Positions 1-6,905 of a stretch of DNA of 15,436 nt are shown one piece after another; position 1 is the first letter of the stretch, and each line of letters begins with the position of its first letter. The stretch is from REEB506 sp040381035 (lineage in GTDB: Bacteria > Pseudomonadota > Alphaproteobacteria > Caulobacterales > Aquidulcibacteraceae): contig JBEIHY010000080.1 of the NCBI GenBank assembly GCA_040381035.1, forward strand, positions 1 to 15,436, read 5' to 3'. Made by a program: the position numbers and the translations under genes. The notes beneath the pieces are model-generated. The model ran no database searches, was not told the DNA's origin, and saw nothing but the letters and a program-made list of their open reading frames with translations.

Positions 1-436
1 CGTTCTGATCTGGCGCGACAATCAAATCGCCGATCACAGCGCTCAAATCGCTGGCGAACGCCGACAACACGTGAATGGCTTTCGCGTCCAGACGGCGGCT
101 GCCTCGCAGGGTTTTGCCGTCGATGGCGATGTGGCGCGTCGCCGCCTCGCCCCGCGCGAATGCGCCGAGCCGCGCGCTCACGCTATCCCCGTCCAGGGAT
201 TGGAAGAAATAATGATAGGTCGCGTGGCATGGGGCCTGCCCGCTGTCGATGCCGAATAAGCGCAACGCTTCCGGCTTCAGTCGGCAGCCCCAGCGAAAAA
301 TCGCGATCAGATCGTTGGCGCCAGCCAGCATCGCCGCAATCGAAATGCCCAGCAGCGATAACAGACTGTATTGGCGCCCCTTGCGCCCGCGCTTGTCCTC
401 GATCTCACCCAAAGCGTCCTAAAGCGTACGAACCAT
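1..436 (-). pseudogene. ISAs1-family transposase, N-terminal part, with an in-frame amber stop
   Basis: Reading down from 418 on the minus strand gives the N-terminal domain of ISAs1 transposases: DALGEIEDKRGRKGRQYSLL, a hydrophobic SIAAMLAGANDLIAIFRWG segment, then CHATYHYFFQSLD. After that comes IAIDGKTLRGSRR, which carries the first catalytic Asp of the DDE triad. The frame stays open to the window edge. The likely start is the ATG at 436-434, but codon 6 is TAG (421-419), giving M-V-R-T-L-stop-D-A-L-G. Homologues usually have a few residues before this conserved stretch, so the TAG probably replaced a leucine codon (TTG or CTG). Restart at a TTG at 412 is possible. The gene is probably inactive, but a weak internal start cannot be excluded. 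Confidence 0.8.
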
Positions 437-527
437 GGCCGGCCCTCCCATGCGGACGGCCAACCCATAGAAGCCGATTTGCCGCCCCCGTCACCCAGCC
501 AAGCCTGCGGCTCTTTGAACCACCCTG
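1..527 (-). mobile_element. Partial ISAs1-family insertion sequence
   Basis: The 5' part of an insertion sequence, cut by the window edge. The element type comes from its transposase (see 1-436). The outer end is a guess: read on the minus strand from 527 the sequence begins CAGGGTGGTTC, and CAGGG-type ends are usual for ISAs1 elements. The opposite end lies outside the window, so neither the terminal repeat nor a target duplication can be confirmed. Confidence 0.5.
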
Positions 528-562
528 CTCCACGGAGCGGTCACGTTGCTTGATGCCGGGAA

Positions 563-1033
563 TCATGCGGCCATCCGCAGGCGCGCCGGCCGCTCAGGCT
601 TGCGGCGGAAATTGCCCGCGCGCAGCGACTTCACGATGGAAGCCATACCAGGGCTCAAAGCCGCCAGTTCAGCGGCGATGTCAGCATCATTGGCGGCGCG
701 CAGATCAACCGCCTCATGCGCCACCCAGGATGCGGTTTCTGCGGCCACTGCTTGCGGCGCGCGCAATTGCAACCGCATCATGCCCGCGAACCGCGCGCCG
801 CCGGCGGTTTCCGCAAACAGGGTCGGAACCCGGCACATCACGCCGACGGGATCAGGCCACAAGGACCCTGCCCGCGCCCGCGTCACCACCGGCGAACGTG
901 CCAAGCTCTCCAGATGCGCGCTGGCCCGGCGCGGCTCAACCGGCGCCGAACGCACCCGCACCTTGTCGCGGCCAATCAGTGAAAACGCCGCCGCCGCCAG
1001 CGCCAATCCCAAACCCAGCAAACCTTTACGCAT
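563..1033 (-). CDS. Small exported protein of unknown function
   Basis: A 156-residue protein that I do not recognise. It starts MRKGLLGLGLALAAAAFSLI, a positively charged tip followed by a hydrophobic stretch typical of a signal peptide or N-terminal membrane anchor. The rest is Arg- and Ala-rich with no motif I can name; the middle has two cysteine-poor segments and the C-terminus is basic. I chose the ATG at 1033 over one 51 bases upstream because GGAGA lies 6-7 bases ahead of it and the signal sequence begins there. It lies downstream of pdxH on the same strand with a gap of about 100 bases, so co-transcription is possible. Its 3' end is close to the presumed end of the ISAs1 element, so truncation of the C-terminus by the insertion cannot be excluded. 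Confidence 0.6.
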   Translation of the reverse strand: MRKGLLGLGLALAAAAFSLIGRDKVRVRSAPVEPRRASAHLESLARSPVVTRARAGSLWPDPVGVMCRVPTLFAETAGGARFAGMMRLQLRAPQAVAAETASWVAHEAVDLRAANDADIAAELAALSPGMASIVKSLRAGNFRRKPERPARLRMAA

Positions 1034-1114
1034 CACAGGTCTCCACCGCAGCTCACGACGCGACTCGATCGTGCCAGAGTGCAACGAGTCTCAGCGCAGC
1101 GGAATGAAAAGTCG

Positions 1115-1129
1115 GTAAACATGGCTTAA
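1115..1129 (-). promoter_or_regulatory. CtrA-like box (TTAA-N7-TTAC)
   Basis: Read on the minus strand this is TTAA, seven bases, then TTAC. That is one mismatch from the TTAA-N7-TTAA site bound by the cell-cycle regulator CtrA in Caulobacter and relatives. It lies about 80-95 bases upstream of the small exported protein at 563-1033 and next to the pdxH stop codon. A single near-match can occur by chance, so this is only a candidate. Confidence 0.22.
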
Positions 1130-1131
1130 CC

Positions 1132-1806
1132 TTATGGATAAAGCCGGCTCTTGGCCCAGGCGCCCGACGGTTCTGCGCGGACAAACTGCAGCCGATCGTG
1201 CAGCCGGAACGGCCGATCGCGCCAAAACTCGATTTGCACCGGCGCCACGCGATAGCCGCGCCAGTTGGCCGGGCGCGGAATGTCGCCCAAACCGAAACTT
1301 GCGGTGTATTGGGCAATGCGGGCTTCAAGCGCAAAGCGCCCCTCAAGCGCCTGCGATTGCGTGGACGCCCAGGCGCCAATGCGCGCGCCGCGATCGCGGC
1401 TTTGGAAATAGGCGTCAGCATCCGCGTCGGGCACCGCGCCGACCACACCGCGCACACGCACCTGCCGGCGCAGAGACTTCCAGTGGAAACACAAGGCCGC
1501 CTGCGGCTGGGCGGCAAGCTCTCGGCCCTTGGCGCTGTCGGCGTTGGTGTAGAACACAAAGCCGATGGGGCTCACGTCTTTGAGCAGCACCATGCGCACA
1601 TCCGGCATTCCCGACGCATCCACCGTGGCCAAAGCCATCGCATTGGGATCGTTCGGTTCGGCTTTCTTCGCCGCGTTCAGCCACTCGGCAAATAGCGCAA
1701 ACGGCTCATCCGCGCCAAACAGGGCTGCGTCATCGTCGGGCTGGATGGCGGTCGGATCATAGCGCGGCGATGGTGGGATCAAATCGTCTGGGGTCATAGC
1801 GTTCAT
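1132..1806 (-). CDS. pdxH: Pyridoxamine 5'-phosphate oxidase
   Basis: PdxH is a cytoplasmic FMN enzyme that oxidises pyridoxine or pyridoxamine 5'-phosphate to pyridoxal 5'-phosphate, the last step in vitamin B6 cofactor synthesis. From the ATG at 1806 it is 224 residues, close to the 218 of E. coli PdxH. Visible family blocks are the N-terminal FALFAEWLNAA helix, MALATVDASGMPDVRMVLLK at about 57-76 (FMN contact), GFVFYTN, CFHWKSLRRQVRVRG, and the C-terminal ANWRGYRV...QIEFWRDRPFRLHDRL block ending SRLYP. No clear ribosome binding site was seen; ATGs at 1824 and 1797 are alternative starts. The open frame runs back over aroC, but those upstream residues do not resemble the family. It is divergent from aroC with about 76 bases between the starts. 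Confidence 0.96.
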   Translation of the reverse strand: MNAMTPDDLIPPSPRYDPTAIQPDDDAALFGADEPFALFAEWLNAAKKAEPNDPNAMALATVDASGMPDVRMVLLKDVSPIGFVFYTNADSAKGRELAAQPQAALCFHWKSLRRQVRVRGVVGAVPDADADAYFQSRDRGARIGAWASTQSQALEGRFALEARIAQYTASFGLGDIPRPANWRGYRVAPVQIEFWRDRPFRLHDRLQFVRAEPSGAWAKSRLYP

Positions 1807-1882
1807 ATAGAGCGCGCCAGCCATGTCGGGAAAGATTGCGCGCCGATTTGGCGCGGCGACGCCAATCAGGTATCGCACCCAA

Positions 1883-2977
1883 ATGTCGCACAACACCTTC
1901 GGCCACCTGTTCCGCGTCACCACCTGGGGCGAAAGCCATGGACCAGCGCTCGGATGCGTCATTGACGGCTGCCCGCCGGGCCTGCCCCTGACGGAGGCCG
2001 CGATCCAGCCTTGGCTTGATCGCCGCCGCCCCGGCACGAGCCGGTTTGTCACCCAGCGGCGCGAGCCGGATGCGGTGAAAATCCTCTCCGGAACCTATCA
2101 GCCGCCTGGCCCGCCCGGCCCGCTGACCACTGGAACGCCGATTAGCCTGATGATCGAGAATGTCGATCAGCGCTCGAAAGACTACGCCAATATCGAGCAG
2201 GCCTATCGCCCCGGCCATGCCGATTTCACCTATGACGCCAAATATGGTCTGCGCGATCCGCGCGGCGGCGGACGCTCCTCGGCGCGCGAAACCGCAGCCC
2301 GGGTGGCGGCCGGCGCGGTGGCGCGATTGGCGCTGGGCCAGACGATCACCATCCGCGCCGCACTGGTCCAGATCGGCGCCCGCGCCATCGACCGCGCTCG
2401 ATGGGACTGGGCCGCGGTGGAGGCCAATCCGTTCTGGTGCCCGGACGCGGAAACCGCCAAGCTATGGGAAGACGACCTGGACGCCGCGCGCAAAGCCGGC
2501 TCCTCCCTCGGCGCGATTGTCGAAGTGGTGGCCGAAGGGGCGCCCGCCGGCTGGGGCGCGCCGATCTATGGCAAGCTTGACGCCGAGATCGCCGGTGCAC
2601 TGATGAGCATCAATGCCGTCAAGGGTGTCGAAATCGGCGCCGGCTTTGCGTCCGCGGTCTTTCGCGGCGAAGACAATGCCGATGACATCCGTATCGGCCC
2701 CGATGGCGGTCCGGTGTTTTTGTCCAACCACGCCGGCGGCGTGCTGGGCGGGATTTCCACCGGCCAGCCGATTGTCGCGCGCATGGCAATCAAGCCGACC
2801 TCCTCCATCCTCACCCCGCGCCAGACCATCACCGCGAGCGGCGCGGAAACCGAGATCGCGACCACAGGCCGCCACGACCCTTGCGTCGGCATCCGCGCCG
2901 CCCCAGTGGCGGAAGCTATGCTCGCCTGCGTGCTCGCCGACGCCAAATTGCGCCATCGCGGCCAGACAGCGCGCTAG
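1883..2977 (+). CDS. aroC: Chorismate synthase
   Basis: AroC converts 5-enolpyruvylshikimate 3-phosphate to chorismate, the last step of the shikimate pathway leading to aromatic amino acids, folate and quinones. It needs reduced FMN. The 364-residue length is normal for the family. All three family signatures are present: HLFRVTTWGESHGPALG at the N-terminus, GGGRSSARETAARVAAG at about 128-144, and GRHDPCVGIRAAPVAEAM at about 329-346. FLSNHAGGVLGGISTGQP is also typical. The start is set by SHNTFGHLFRVTTWG, the usual N-terminus. A longer reading from 1823 would add 20 residues unlike the family and would run into the divergent pdxH gene. It converges on the broken desaturase gene with a 13-base gap and no obvious terminator. 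Confidence 0.98.
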   Translation: MSHNTFGHLFRVTTWGESHGPALGCVIDGCPPGLPLTEAAIQPWLDRRRPGTSRFVTQRREPDAVKILSGTYQPPGPPGPLTTGTPISLMIENVDQRSKDYANIEQAYRPGHADFTYDAKYGLRDPRGGGRSSARETAARVAAGAVARLALGQTITIRAALVQIGARAIDRARWDWAAVEANPFWCPDAETAKLWEDDLDAARKAGSSLGAIVEVVAEGAPAGWGAPIYGKLDAEIAGALMSINAVKGVEIGAGFASAVFRGEDNADDIRIGPDGGPVFLSNHAGGVLGGISTGQPIVARMAIKPTSSILTPRQTITASGAETEIATTGRHDPCVGIRAAPVAEAMLACVLADAKLRHRGQTAR

Positions 2978-2990
2978 GACTTCATGCCGT

Positions 2991-3777
2991 CTACGCCATC
3001 GCTGCGACCGCCACGACCTTCTTTGCGCGCACGGCGGCGGCGAAGCGGGCGTGATCGTCTGGATGCTCGGCGCCCATCAGCCGATCCCAGAACGTAAAAT
3101 AGAGACCATAATTGAAGCCCTTTTCTTGATGCAGATCGTGGTGGGTGACGGTCGTCAGCCAGTCGAACAGGGGCTTGCCGTTGCGGGTGGCCGGAAAAAG
3201 CTCATAGCCGCTATGGCCAATCGTATTGCGGGCGAGCTGGTGGAGCATGAACAGCCCGGCCACGCCCCAGGGCGTCGGCACGATCAGCACCCAGAGCGGC
3301 ACGAACGCGTGCCTGAATCGCGGCCTTGCCAATGTCAAAGCTGTAGGTGGTAAACGGCGAGGGATTGCGCGACTAGTGGTGGCGGCGGTGAAACGCCCGG
3401 AACAGCTTTGGGTGATGGATCAGGCGATGGGTCCAATAAAAGTAGGCGTCGTGGGCCACGATCATCAGAACCAGGCAGCCCCAGTACCAGGCCGCCCCCC
3501 AGGTCGCGGCGATCTTGGGGCCGTCAAACCAGCCGGCCGTGGCGGCGGCGAAGGTGGCGAGGCTAACGGTGGAGAACACCGCAATCGAGCGCAGCGAATG
3601 GGCGAACTCGCTGACCAATTGGGCGGGCTTGAGGCTGTTGGGCCGGATCTTGCGGCCCTTCAGCAGCGGCGCCAGTACGACCCACAAGACGAACCAGACC
3701 GGGATCGAAAACATCACATAGCGGATCGTACCCACCCGCAGGGCTGAGAGCCATTCGCGGCCCACCTGCATCGCCAA
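2991..3777 (-). pseudogene. Sterol desaturase / fatty acid hydroxylase family protein, broken
   Basis: Integral membrane di-iron hydroxylases of this family act on lipids or carotenoids and use three histidine clusters. The first part (start ATG 3771, or TTG 3777) has two membrane segments (VMFSIPVWFVLWVVLAPLL and AWYWGCLVLMIVAHD), then YFYWTHRLIHH and FHRRHH. Directly after FHRRHH comes TAG (3370-3372). The same frame then reads SRNPSPFTTYSFDIGKAAIQ, which is typical family sequence, before it is lost near 3310-3320. The homology resumes in another frame with AFVPLWVLIVPTPWGV and continues to TTVTHHDLH, NYGLYFTFWDRLMGAEHP and the TAG at 2991. So there is one stop plus one frameshift. In addition the last histidine cluster reads HHDLHQ where HHxxHH is usual. 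It follows the AraC-type gene on the same strand. Confidence 0.85.
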
Positions 3778-3857
3778 ATCTCACATGCACGCCTGCTCTG
3801 ATTGGTGCGGCCCGGGTGTGGGGCGCTAAAGACGCAAACGTCTCGCCAAGGCTGAAA

Positions 3858-4847
3858 TCAGGTGGATTTTTCAGGAATCTGCGAGGCATTTTCAGGTTCA
3901 GCGAGCTTTTGGCGGCGCCATTCGGTGGGCGTCGCGCCCGTCAAATCCTTAAACGCGCGGTTGAACGGGCCAAGCGAAGCGAAGCCATGCTCGAACGCGA
4001 TCGCCGACACGGCTTTACGGGGCTGGGCCAACATCGCGGCCTGCGCGGCTTCGATCCGGCGGGCATTGATGAAGGCGGCGAAGTTGCGGTGGCCAAGCTG
4101 GGCATTGATCAGCGCCCTTAAGCGATGCTCCGGGCAGCCGAGATGGTCGGCCAAGTCGGAAATAGTCAGCGCCTCGCGCTTCCAGATTGCGCCCTCGCCC
4201 ATGGCGTGGTCGAGCTTGGCGGCCAGCGACCGGTCGGCGGGATCAACGCCCGTGGCCTCCCGCACCGGCGCCGCGTGGGGATCGATCAAGCCTGGCTGGA
4301 CGACCAGAAATAGCGCCGCGCCGACAATCGCCAGCCCAGCCAAAGCCGCCGCCTGCACCCATTCGGGAATGATCAGCCGTTCGCCCAGGATGTCAGACAC
4401 ATCAACCGCCTGAATCGCAAGGATATAGATCACCGCCGCCGCCAGGATTGGCCCCCGAATAGCTCGGCGCGGATCGACCAGATCGCCGCGCCAGCTCGAC
4501 AGAATGATCCAAAAGGCGTGCGCCATCAGCGCCATCACCGCCGCATTATAGGTGATCCAGGCTGCGCCAGCGGCCGGCCGCGGCAGCGTCGCGCCCAGAA
4601 CCGCGAACGCCAGGACCGCCGCCGCCGGCGCCAGCCACAGCCAGCGCCAGCGCGGCTGGTCGGTGCACGTCGCCTTCACGAACGCCCACAACAACGAGGC
4701 CGGACTGGCCGACAAGACCCACGCCGCCAGATTGTGATGATGGATCCCATCGGGAATGGGCAGATTGTCGATGGCGTGGCCGGCGGCGGTGACCAGAAAC
4801 ACCGCCCCGACCCACCGCCCAGGCCCGATCGGGCGCTGGCGCAGCAT
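3858..4847 (-). CDS. Membrane-anchored AraC-type transcriptional regulator, probably missing its N-terminus
   Basis: The C-terminal third is an AraC/XylS DNA-binding domain with two helix-turn-helix units: LTISDLADHLGCPEHRLRAL and AVSAIAFEHGFASLGPFNRA, followed by FKDLTGATPTEWRR. The N-terminal 200 residues hold about six hydrophobic segments, as in the family of AraC regulators with an integral membrane sensor. From the ATG at 4847 it is 329 residues. That start has no normal ribosome binding site, being preceded directly by GGGGG. Another minus frame from ATG 4954 encodes a plausible missing first membrane segment, VRLYGVAVGGFLATAG, up to the same G run. Adding one G would join both into a protein of about 365 residues. 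The gene is therefore either frameshifted, misread in a homopolymer, or uses a short start. It lies upstream of the broken desaturase, a possible target. Confidence 0.8.
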   Translation of the reverse strand: MLRQRPIGPGRWVGAVFLVTAAGHAIDNLPIPDGIHHHNLAAWVLSASPASLLWAFVKATCTDQPRWRWLWLAPAAAVLAFAVLGATLPRPAAGAAWITYNAAVMALMAHAFWIILSSWRGDLVDPRRAIRGPILAAAVIYILAIQAVDVSDILGERLIIPEWVQAAALAGLAIVGAALFLVVQPGLIDPHAAPVREATGVDPADRSLAAKLDHAMGEGAIWKREALTISDLADHLGCPEHRLRALINAQLGHRNFAAFINARRIEAAQAAMLAQPRKAVSAIAFEHGFASLGPFNRAFKDLTGATPTEWRRQKLAEPENASQIPEKST

Positions 4848-4958
4848 CCCCCGGCTGTGGCCAGAAACCCGCCAACCGCCACACCGTACAAGCGCACCGG
4901 GATCGTCCGCGCACGCTGGCGGCTCAAAGCTTCATCGGCAAGGGCGAAAGCCATGCGC

Positions 4959-4986
4959 AAGTGTCTTCACTTACTTGTGAGGTAAG
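4959..4986. promoter_or_regulatory. Overlapping inverted repeats upstream of the AraC-type gene
   Basis: Two perfect inverted repeats share bases: AAGTG-TCTT-CACTT (4959-4972) and CTTAC-N7-GTAAG (4970-4986). They lie directly upstream of the probable original AraC start (ATG 4954) and about 140 bases upstream of the divergent gene at 5123. They could be an operator, perhaps for autoregulation, or competing RNA hairpins over the ribosome binding region. The repeats are seen directly; the role is inference. Confidence 0.3.
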
Positions 4987-5049
4987 AGCGCTGAATTTTT
5001 CCGCCATTATTCAATTTTTCTCTTGCACTGCGGCGCGAGGCAGTGCATG

Positions 5050-5080
5050 GTTGACTTGTGTGGATGACGCCAGCGTCAAC
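5050..5080. promoter_or_regulatory. Spaced inverted repeat GTTGAC-N19-GTCAAC
   Basis: GTTGAC at 5050-5055 and its complement GTCAAC at 5075-5080 lie 43-73 bases upstream of the CC_3452-like start codon. The first half contains TTGACT, a good -35 hexamer for the plus strand, but I find no matching -10. The same half-sites occur as a tight palindrome at 6086-6104. The function is unknown. Confidence 0.25.
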
Positions 5081-5122
5081 TTTCTGGCGTAAAGTGTCGT
5101 GTTTAGTAGAAGGAACTTCCCC

Positions 5123-5467
5123 ATGACTCTCAAGCTCGCTCTCGCCGCTGTCGCCGCTGTGTTCATGACCGCTGGCGCAGCCCAAGCGAAGGAACTGGTC
5201 ACCGTGAAGCTGGAAGCGCCGGTCGCCAAGCAAACCAAGCTGATTGCCAATGGCGGCGTGTTCACCTGCGTCGGCGACAGCTGCACCGGCTACCTGCGCG
5301 TCACCGCTGACGTTCAGGGCTGCCGCCAGCTGACCAAGGAAGTCGGCCGCGTGGTCAATTTCGGTGAAGGCCAAAAGCCGCTGAGCGAAGGCGAACTGGC
5401 CCGCTGCAACGCCGTCGCCAAGGCCCCGGCCGCCACTGGCCCGGCCCAGACGGTCGCGCAGCAATAA
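5123..5467 (+). CDS. Secreted four-cysteine protein, CC_3452-like family
   Basis: A 114-residue protein with a clear signal peptide: basic start MTLK, a hydrophobic stretch of alanines and valines, and cleavage expected after AGAAQA at residue 22. The mature part, KELVTVKLEAPVAKQTKLIA, GGVFTCVGDSCTG, then GCRQLTKEVG and ELARCNA, resembles small periplasmic proteins annotated as the CC_3452 family in Caulobacterales. The function is unknown. It has exactly four cysteines (49, 54, 67, 95), enough for two disulfides after export. The start is supported by AGAAGGA at 5108-5114, about 8 bases ahead of the ATG. The gene stands alone, with its own terminator at 5539-5568 and a divergent AraC-type gene upstream. 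The family name is from memory of the pattern; the secretion signal is seen directly. Confidence 0.85.
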   Translation: MTLKLALAAVAAVFMTAGAAQAKELVTVKLEAPVAKQTKLIANGGVFTCVGDSCTGYLRVTADVQGCRQLTKEVGRVVNFGEGQKPLSEGELARCNAVAKAPAATGPAQTVAQQ

Positions 5468-5538
5468 TCGATTTCGCGCCGCGGCGGGTCCACTGTCGCG
5501 GCGTGCACCGGCTCTTTCCTCCCCGGAAAGCCCACTGC

Positions 5539-5568
5539 GACCGTCGCGCTCCCCGCGACGGTCTTTTT
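5539..5568 (+). terminator. Rho-independent terminator of the CC_3452-like gene
   Basis: A perfect 10-bp stem, GACCGTCGCG (5539-5548) with CGCGACGGTC (5554-5563), a 5-base loop and TTTTT directly after. An additional 7-bp hairpin without a T run (CGCCGCG 5477-5483 with CGCGGCG 5497-5503) precedes it. The terminator ends 3 bases before the 3' end of the opposing lipoprotein gene. The minus-strand side lacks a T run, so it is mainly a plus-strand terminator. Confidence 0.92.
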
Positions 5569-5571
5569 CTG

Positions 5572-6063
5572 TCAGATCCGCCCGCGGGCTTCGGCGGCAA
5601 AGTTGGCCCCGCCGCATGGCGTCAGATCAAGCGCTTCGCTCAGCGCGCCGGGGGTCAACGGCGCACGCATTGCGCCGGTGCGCAGATCAAGATAGCGCTC
5701 GCCCCGCGGCAACAGCCTGCCGGCGTTAAAATCGAGGTCCACCTCGCCGCGCCCGCCGGCGCCCGACACCCCGCCCTTGCGCGACGGCAAGGCAAACTGC
5801 ACCGTCACGCCGCCTTGGCCAGCACGGTCACGCGGGCGATAATCGACATCCGCGAGCAGCGTAAACGGCCCGTCTGGCCCTTCGGCAATCACCCGGTCTG
5901 ACTCAAAGCGAATGACAAACCCGGCCGCGCAGGCCCCAGGCCCGCGCGCCCAGGCGCCTGACAAAGCCTGCGGCGCCGGCGCAGGCAAAAGCGAGCATCC
6001 GGCCAAGCTGAAGGCCGCCAAGAAACCCCAAATCGGTCGCGGTCTCGCCCAACGAAAAATCAT
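5572..6063 (-). CDS. Putative lipoprotein of unknown function
   Basis: A 163-residue protein starting MIFRWARPRPIWGFLAAFSLAGC. It has a charged N-region, a hydrophobic core and a lipobox LAGC with the lipidated cysteine at 23, so it should be cleaved by signal peptidase II and anchored in the inner or outer membrane. After a Pro/Ala-rich linker, the mature domain runs from LSGAWARGPGACAAGFVIRF to the end. It looks beta-rich (VIAEGPDGPFTLLADVDY, GVTVQFALPS, GEVDLDFNAG) and contains two further cysteines, one in ARGPGAC and one in LTPCGG, which might form a disulfide. I do not recognise a family. It converges on the CC_3452-like gene and is divergent from the ExoD-family gene across 92 bases. 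Confidence 0.8.
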   Translation of the reverse strand: MIFRWARPRPIWGFLAAFSLAGCSLLPAPAPQALSGAWARGPGACAAGFVIRFESDRVIAEGPDGPFTLLADVDYRPRDRAGQGGVTVQFALPSRKGGVSGAGGRGEVDLDFNAGRLLPRGERYLDLRTGAMRAPLTPGALSEALDLTPCGGANFAAEARGRI

Positions 6064-6085
6064 GTATCAGCGTAGAAACCGGAAT

Positions 6086-6104
6086 CGTTGACGAGCTGTC
6101 AACG
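6086..6104. promoter_or_regulatory. Perfect palindrome CGTTGAC-N5-GTCAACG between divergent genes
   Basis: A 7-bp perfect inverted repeat with a 5-base spacer (CGTTGACGAGCTGTCAACG), placed between the lipoprotein start (6063) and the ExoD-family start (6156). Each arm contains a TTGAC -35-like core, on opposite strands, so it may be overlapping divergent -35 elements or a repressor site serving both genes. The geometry suits a dimeric regulator. No regulator is identified. Confidence 0.4.
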
Positions 6105-6155
6105 CCGCTTCACCCTTGTCTGTTCGCGCCGCCGATTTGCGGCTGGAGTGGTTTT

Positions 6156-6818
6156 ATGGATTCGGGCAGTCCCGCCCCCCCCGCCAAGGCGGCCCCGCCC
6201 AAAGCGTCTGCGCTCTTGCAGGACCTGATGGACGCGTTCCCGAACGAGACTGTCACCGTCGGCGAGCTGCTGGAGCGGCTAGAACAGCGCGCCTTTGGGC
6301 TGCTGTTGTTGCTGCTGTCCTTGCCGATGTGCATTCCCAATATTCCCGGCATCTCCACCGTGTTTGGCGTTGCCATGCTGGTTCCGGCGGCGCAAATGAT
6401 CCTTGGCCGGCAAGAGGTCTGGGTGCCGCGGCAATTACGCGATTGGACGTTTTCGCGGGAGGCGATGGTCAAGGGCATCAAGGCGGCGTTGCCGCTGCTG
6501 CGCCGGATCGAAAAGCTCGCCAAGCCGCGCTGGTCGTTCCTGTTCAATGGCCCGTTCATGTTGATCTGGGGCCTGATGACGCTGCTGATGGCGTTCATCC
6601 TGATCCTGCCCATCCCCGGCGGCAATTTCCCGCCAGCCGTGGCCATGGCGCTATTGGCGCTGGCCATGCTGCAGGAAGACGGCGCGCTGGCGCTGGTCAG
6701 CGCCGCTGTTGGCGTGGCCACCACGGCGCTTGTCTATCAGATCATCAAGCTGCTGCCGCGGATGCTGATTGAGGTGGGCCAAGCCTTGGAAGCGTTTGTG
6801 AACGCAGTGCTGCCTTGA
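6156..6818 (+). CDS. exoD: ExoD-family membrane protein
   Basis: A 220-residue inner-membrane protein of the ExoD family, first described from Rhizobium exopolysaccharide and alkali-tolerance mutants; its biochemical role is unknown. The family pattern is clear: an N-terminal soluble region with VTVGELLERLEQRAFGLLLL, then a conserved SLPMCIPNIPGISTVFGVAM loop. After this come LVPAAQMILGRQEVWVPRQL, a charged middle part (LLRRIEKLAKPRW), and three or four more hydrophobic segments including ILPIPGGNFPPAVAMALLAL. Length is normal for the family. The ATG at 6156 has GGAG about 9 bases upstream. The gene ends about 25 bases before the left end of the IS481-type element, so any native downstream partner or terminator may have been displaced. 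The symbol reflects family membership, not proven function. Confidence 0.9.
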   Translation: MDSGSPAPPAKAAPPKASALLQDLMDAFPNETVTVGELLERLEQRAFGLLLLLLSLPMCIPNIPGISTVFGVAMLVPAAQMILGRQEVWVPRQLRDWTFSREAMVKGIKAALPLLRRIEKLAKPRWSFLFNGPFMLIWGLMTLLMAFILILPIPGGNFPPAVAMALLALAMLQEDGALALVSAAVGVATTALVYQIIKLLPRMLIEVGQALEAFVNAVLP

Positions 6819-6905
6819 GAAACGCTGCGGGGGCGCTGTCTTGTGCGACCGGGCTGATCCCTAACAAGACAGACCGGGCTTATGGTTGACGCTCTTTCGG
6901 TTGGA

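Noticed and set aside
160..1107. Long plus-strand open reading frame of 315 codons
   Set aside because: It is antisense to the transposase and the small exported protein, has low-complexity Pro/Arg/Ala composition typical of shadow frames in GC-rich DNA, and shows no family resemblance.
1823..1882. Earlier start for chorismate synthase
   Set aside because: The 20 added residues do not resemble the family, and the usual N-terminus begins at the ATG at 1883.
3830..3843. Hairpin AGACG-CAAA-CGTCT after the AraC-type gene as a terminator
   Set aside because: The stem is only 5 bp and is followed by TTAG, not a T run. Too weak to call.
5477..5503. Hairpin after the CC_3452-like gene as an attenuator or riboswitch
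   Set aside because: It is a single 7-bp stem with a 13-base loop and lies downstream of the gene, just ahead of a conventional terminator.
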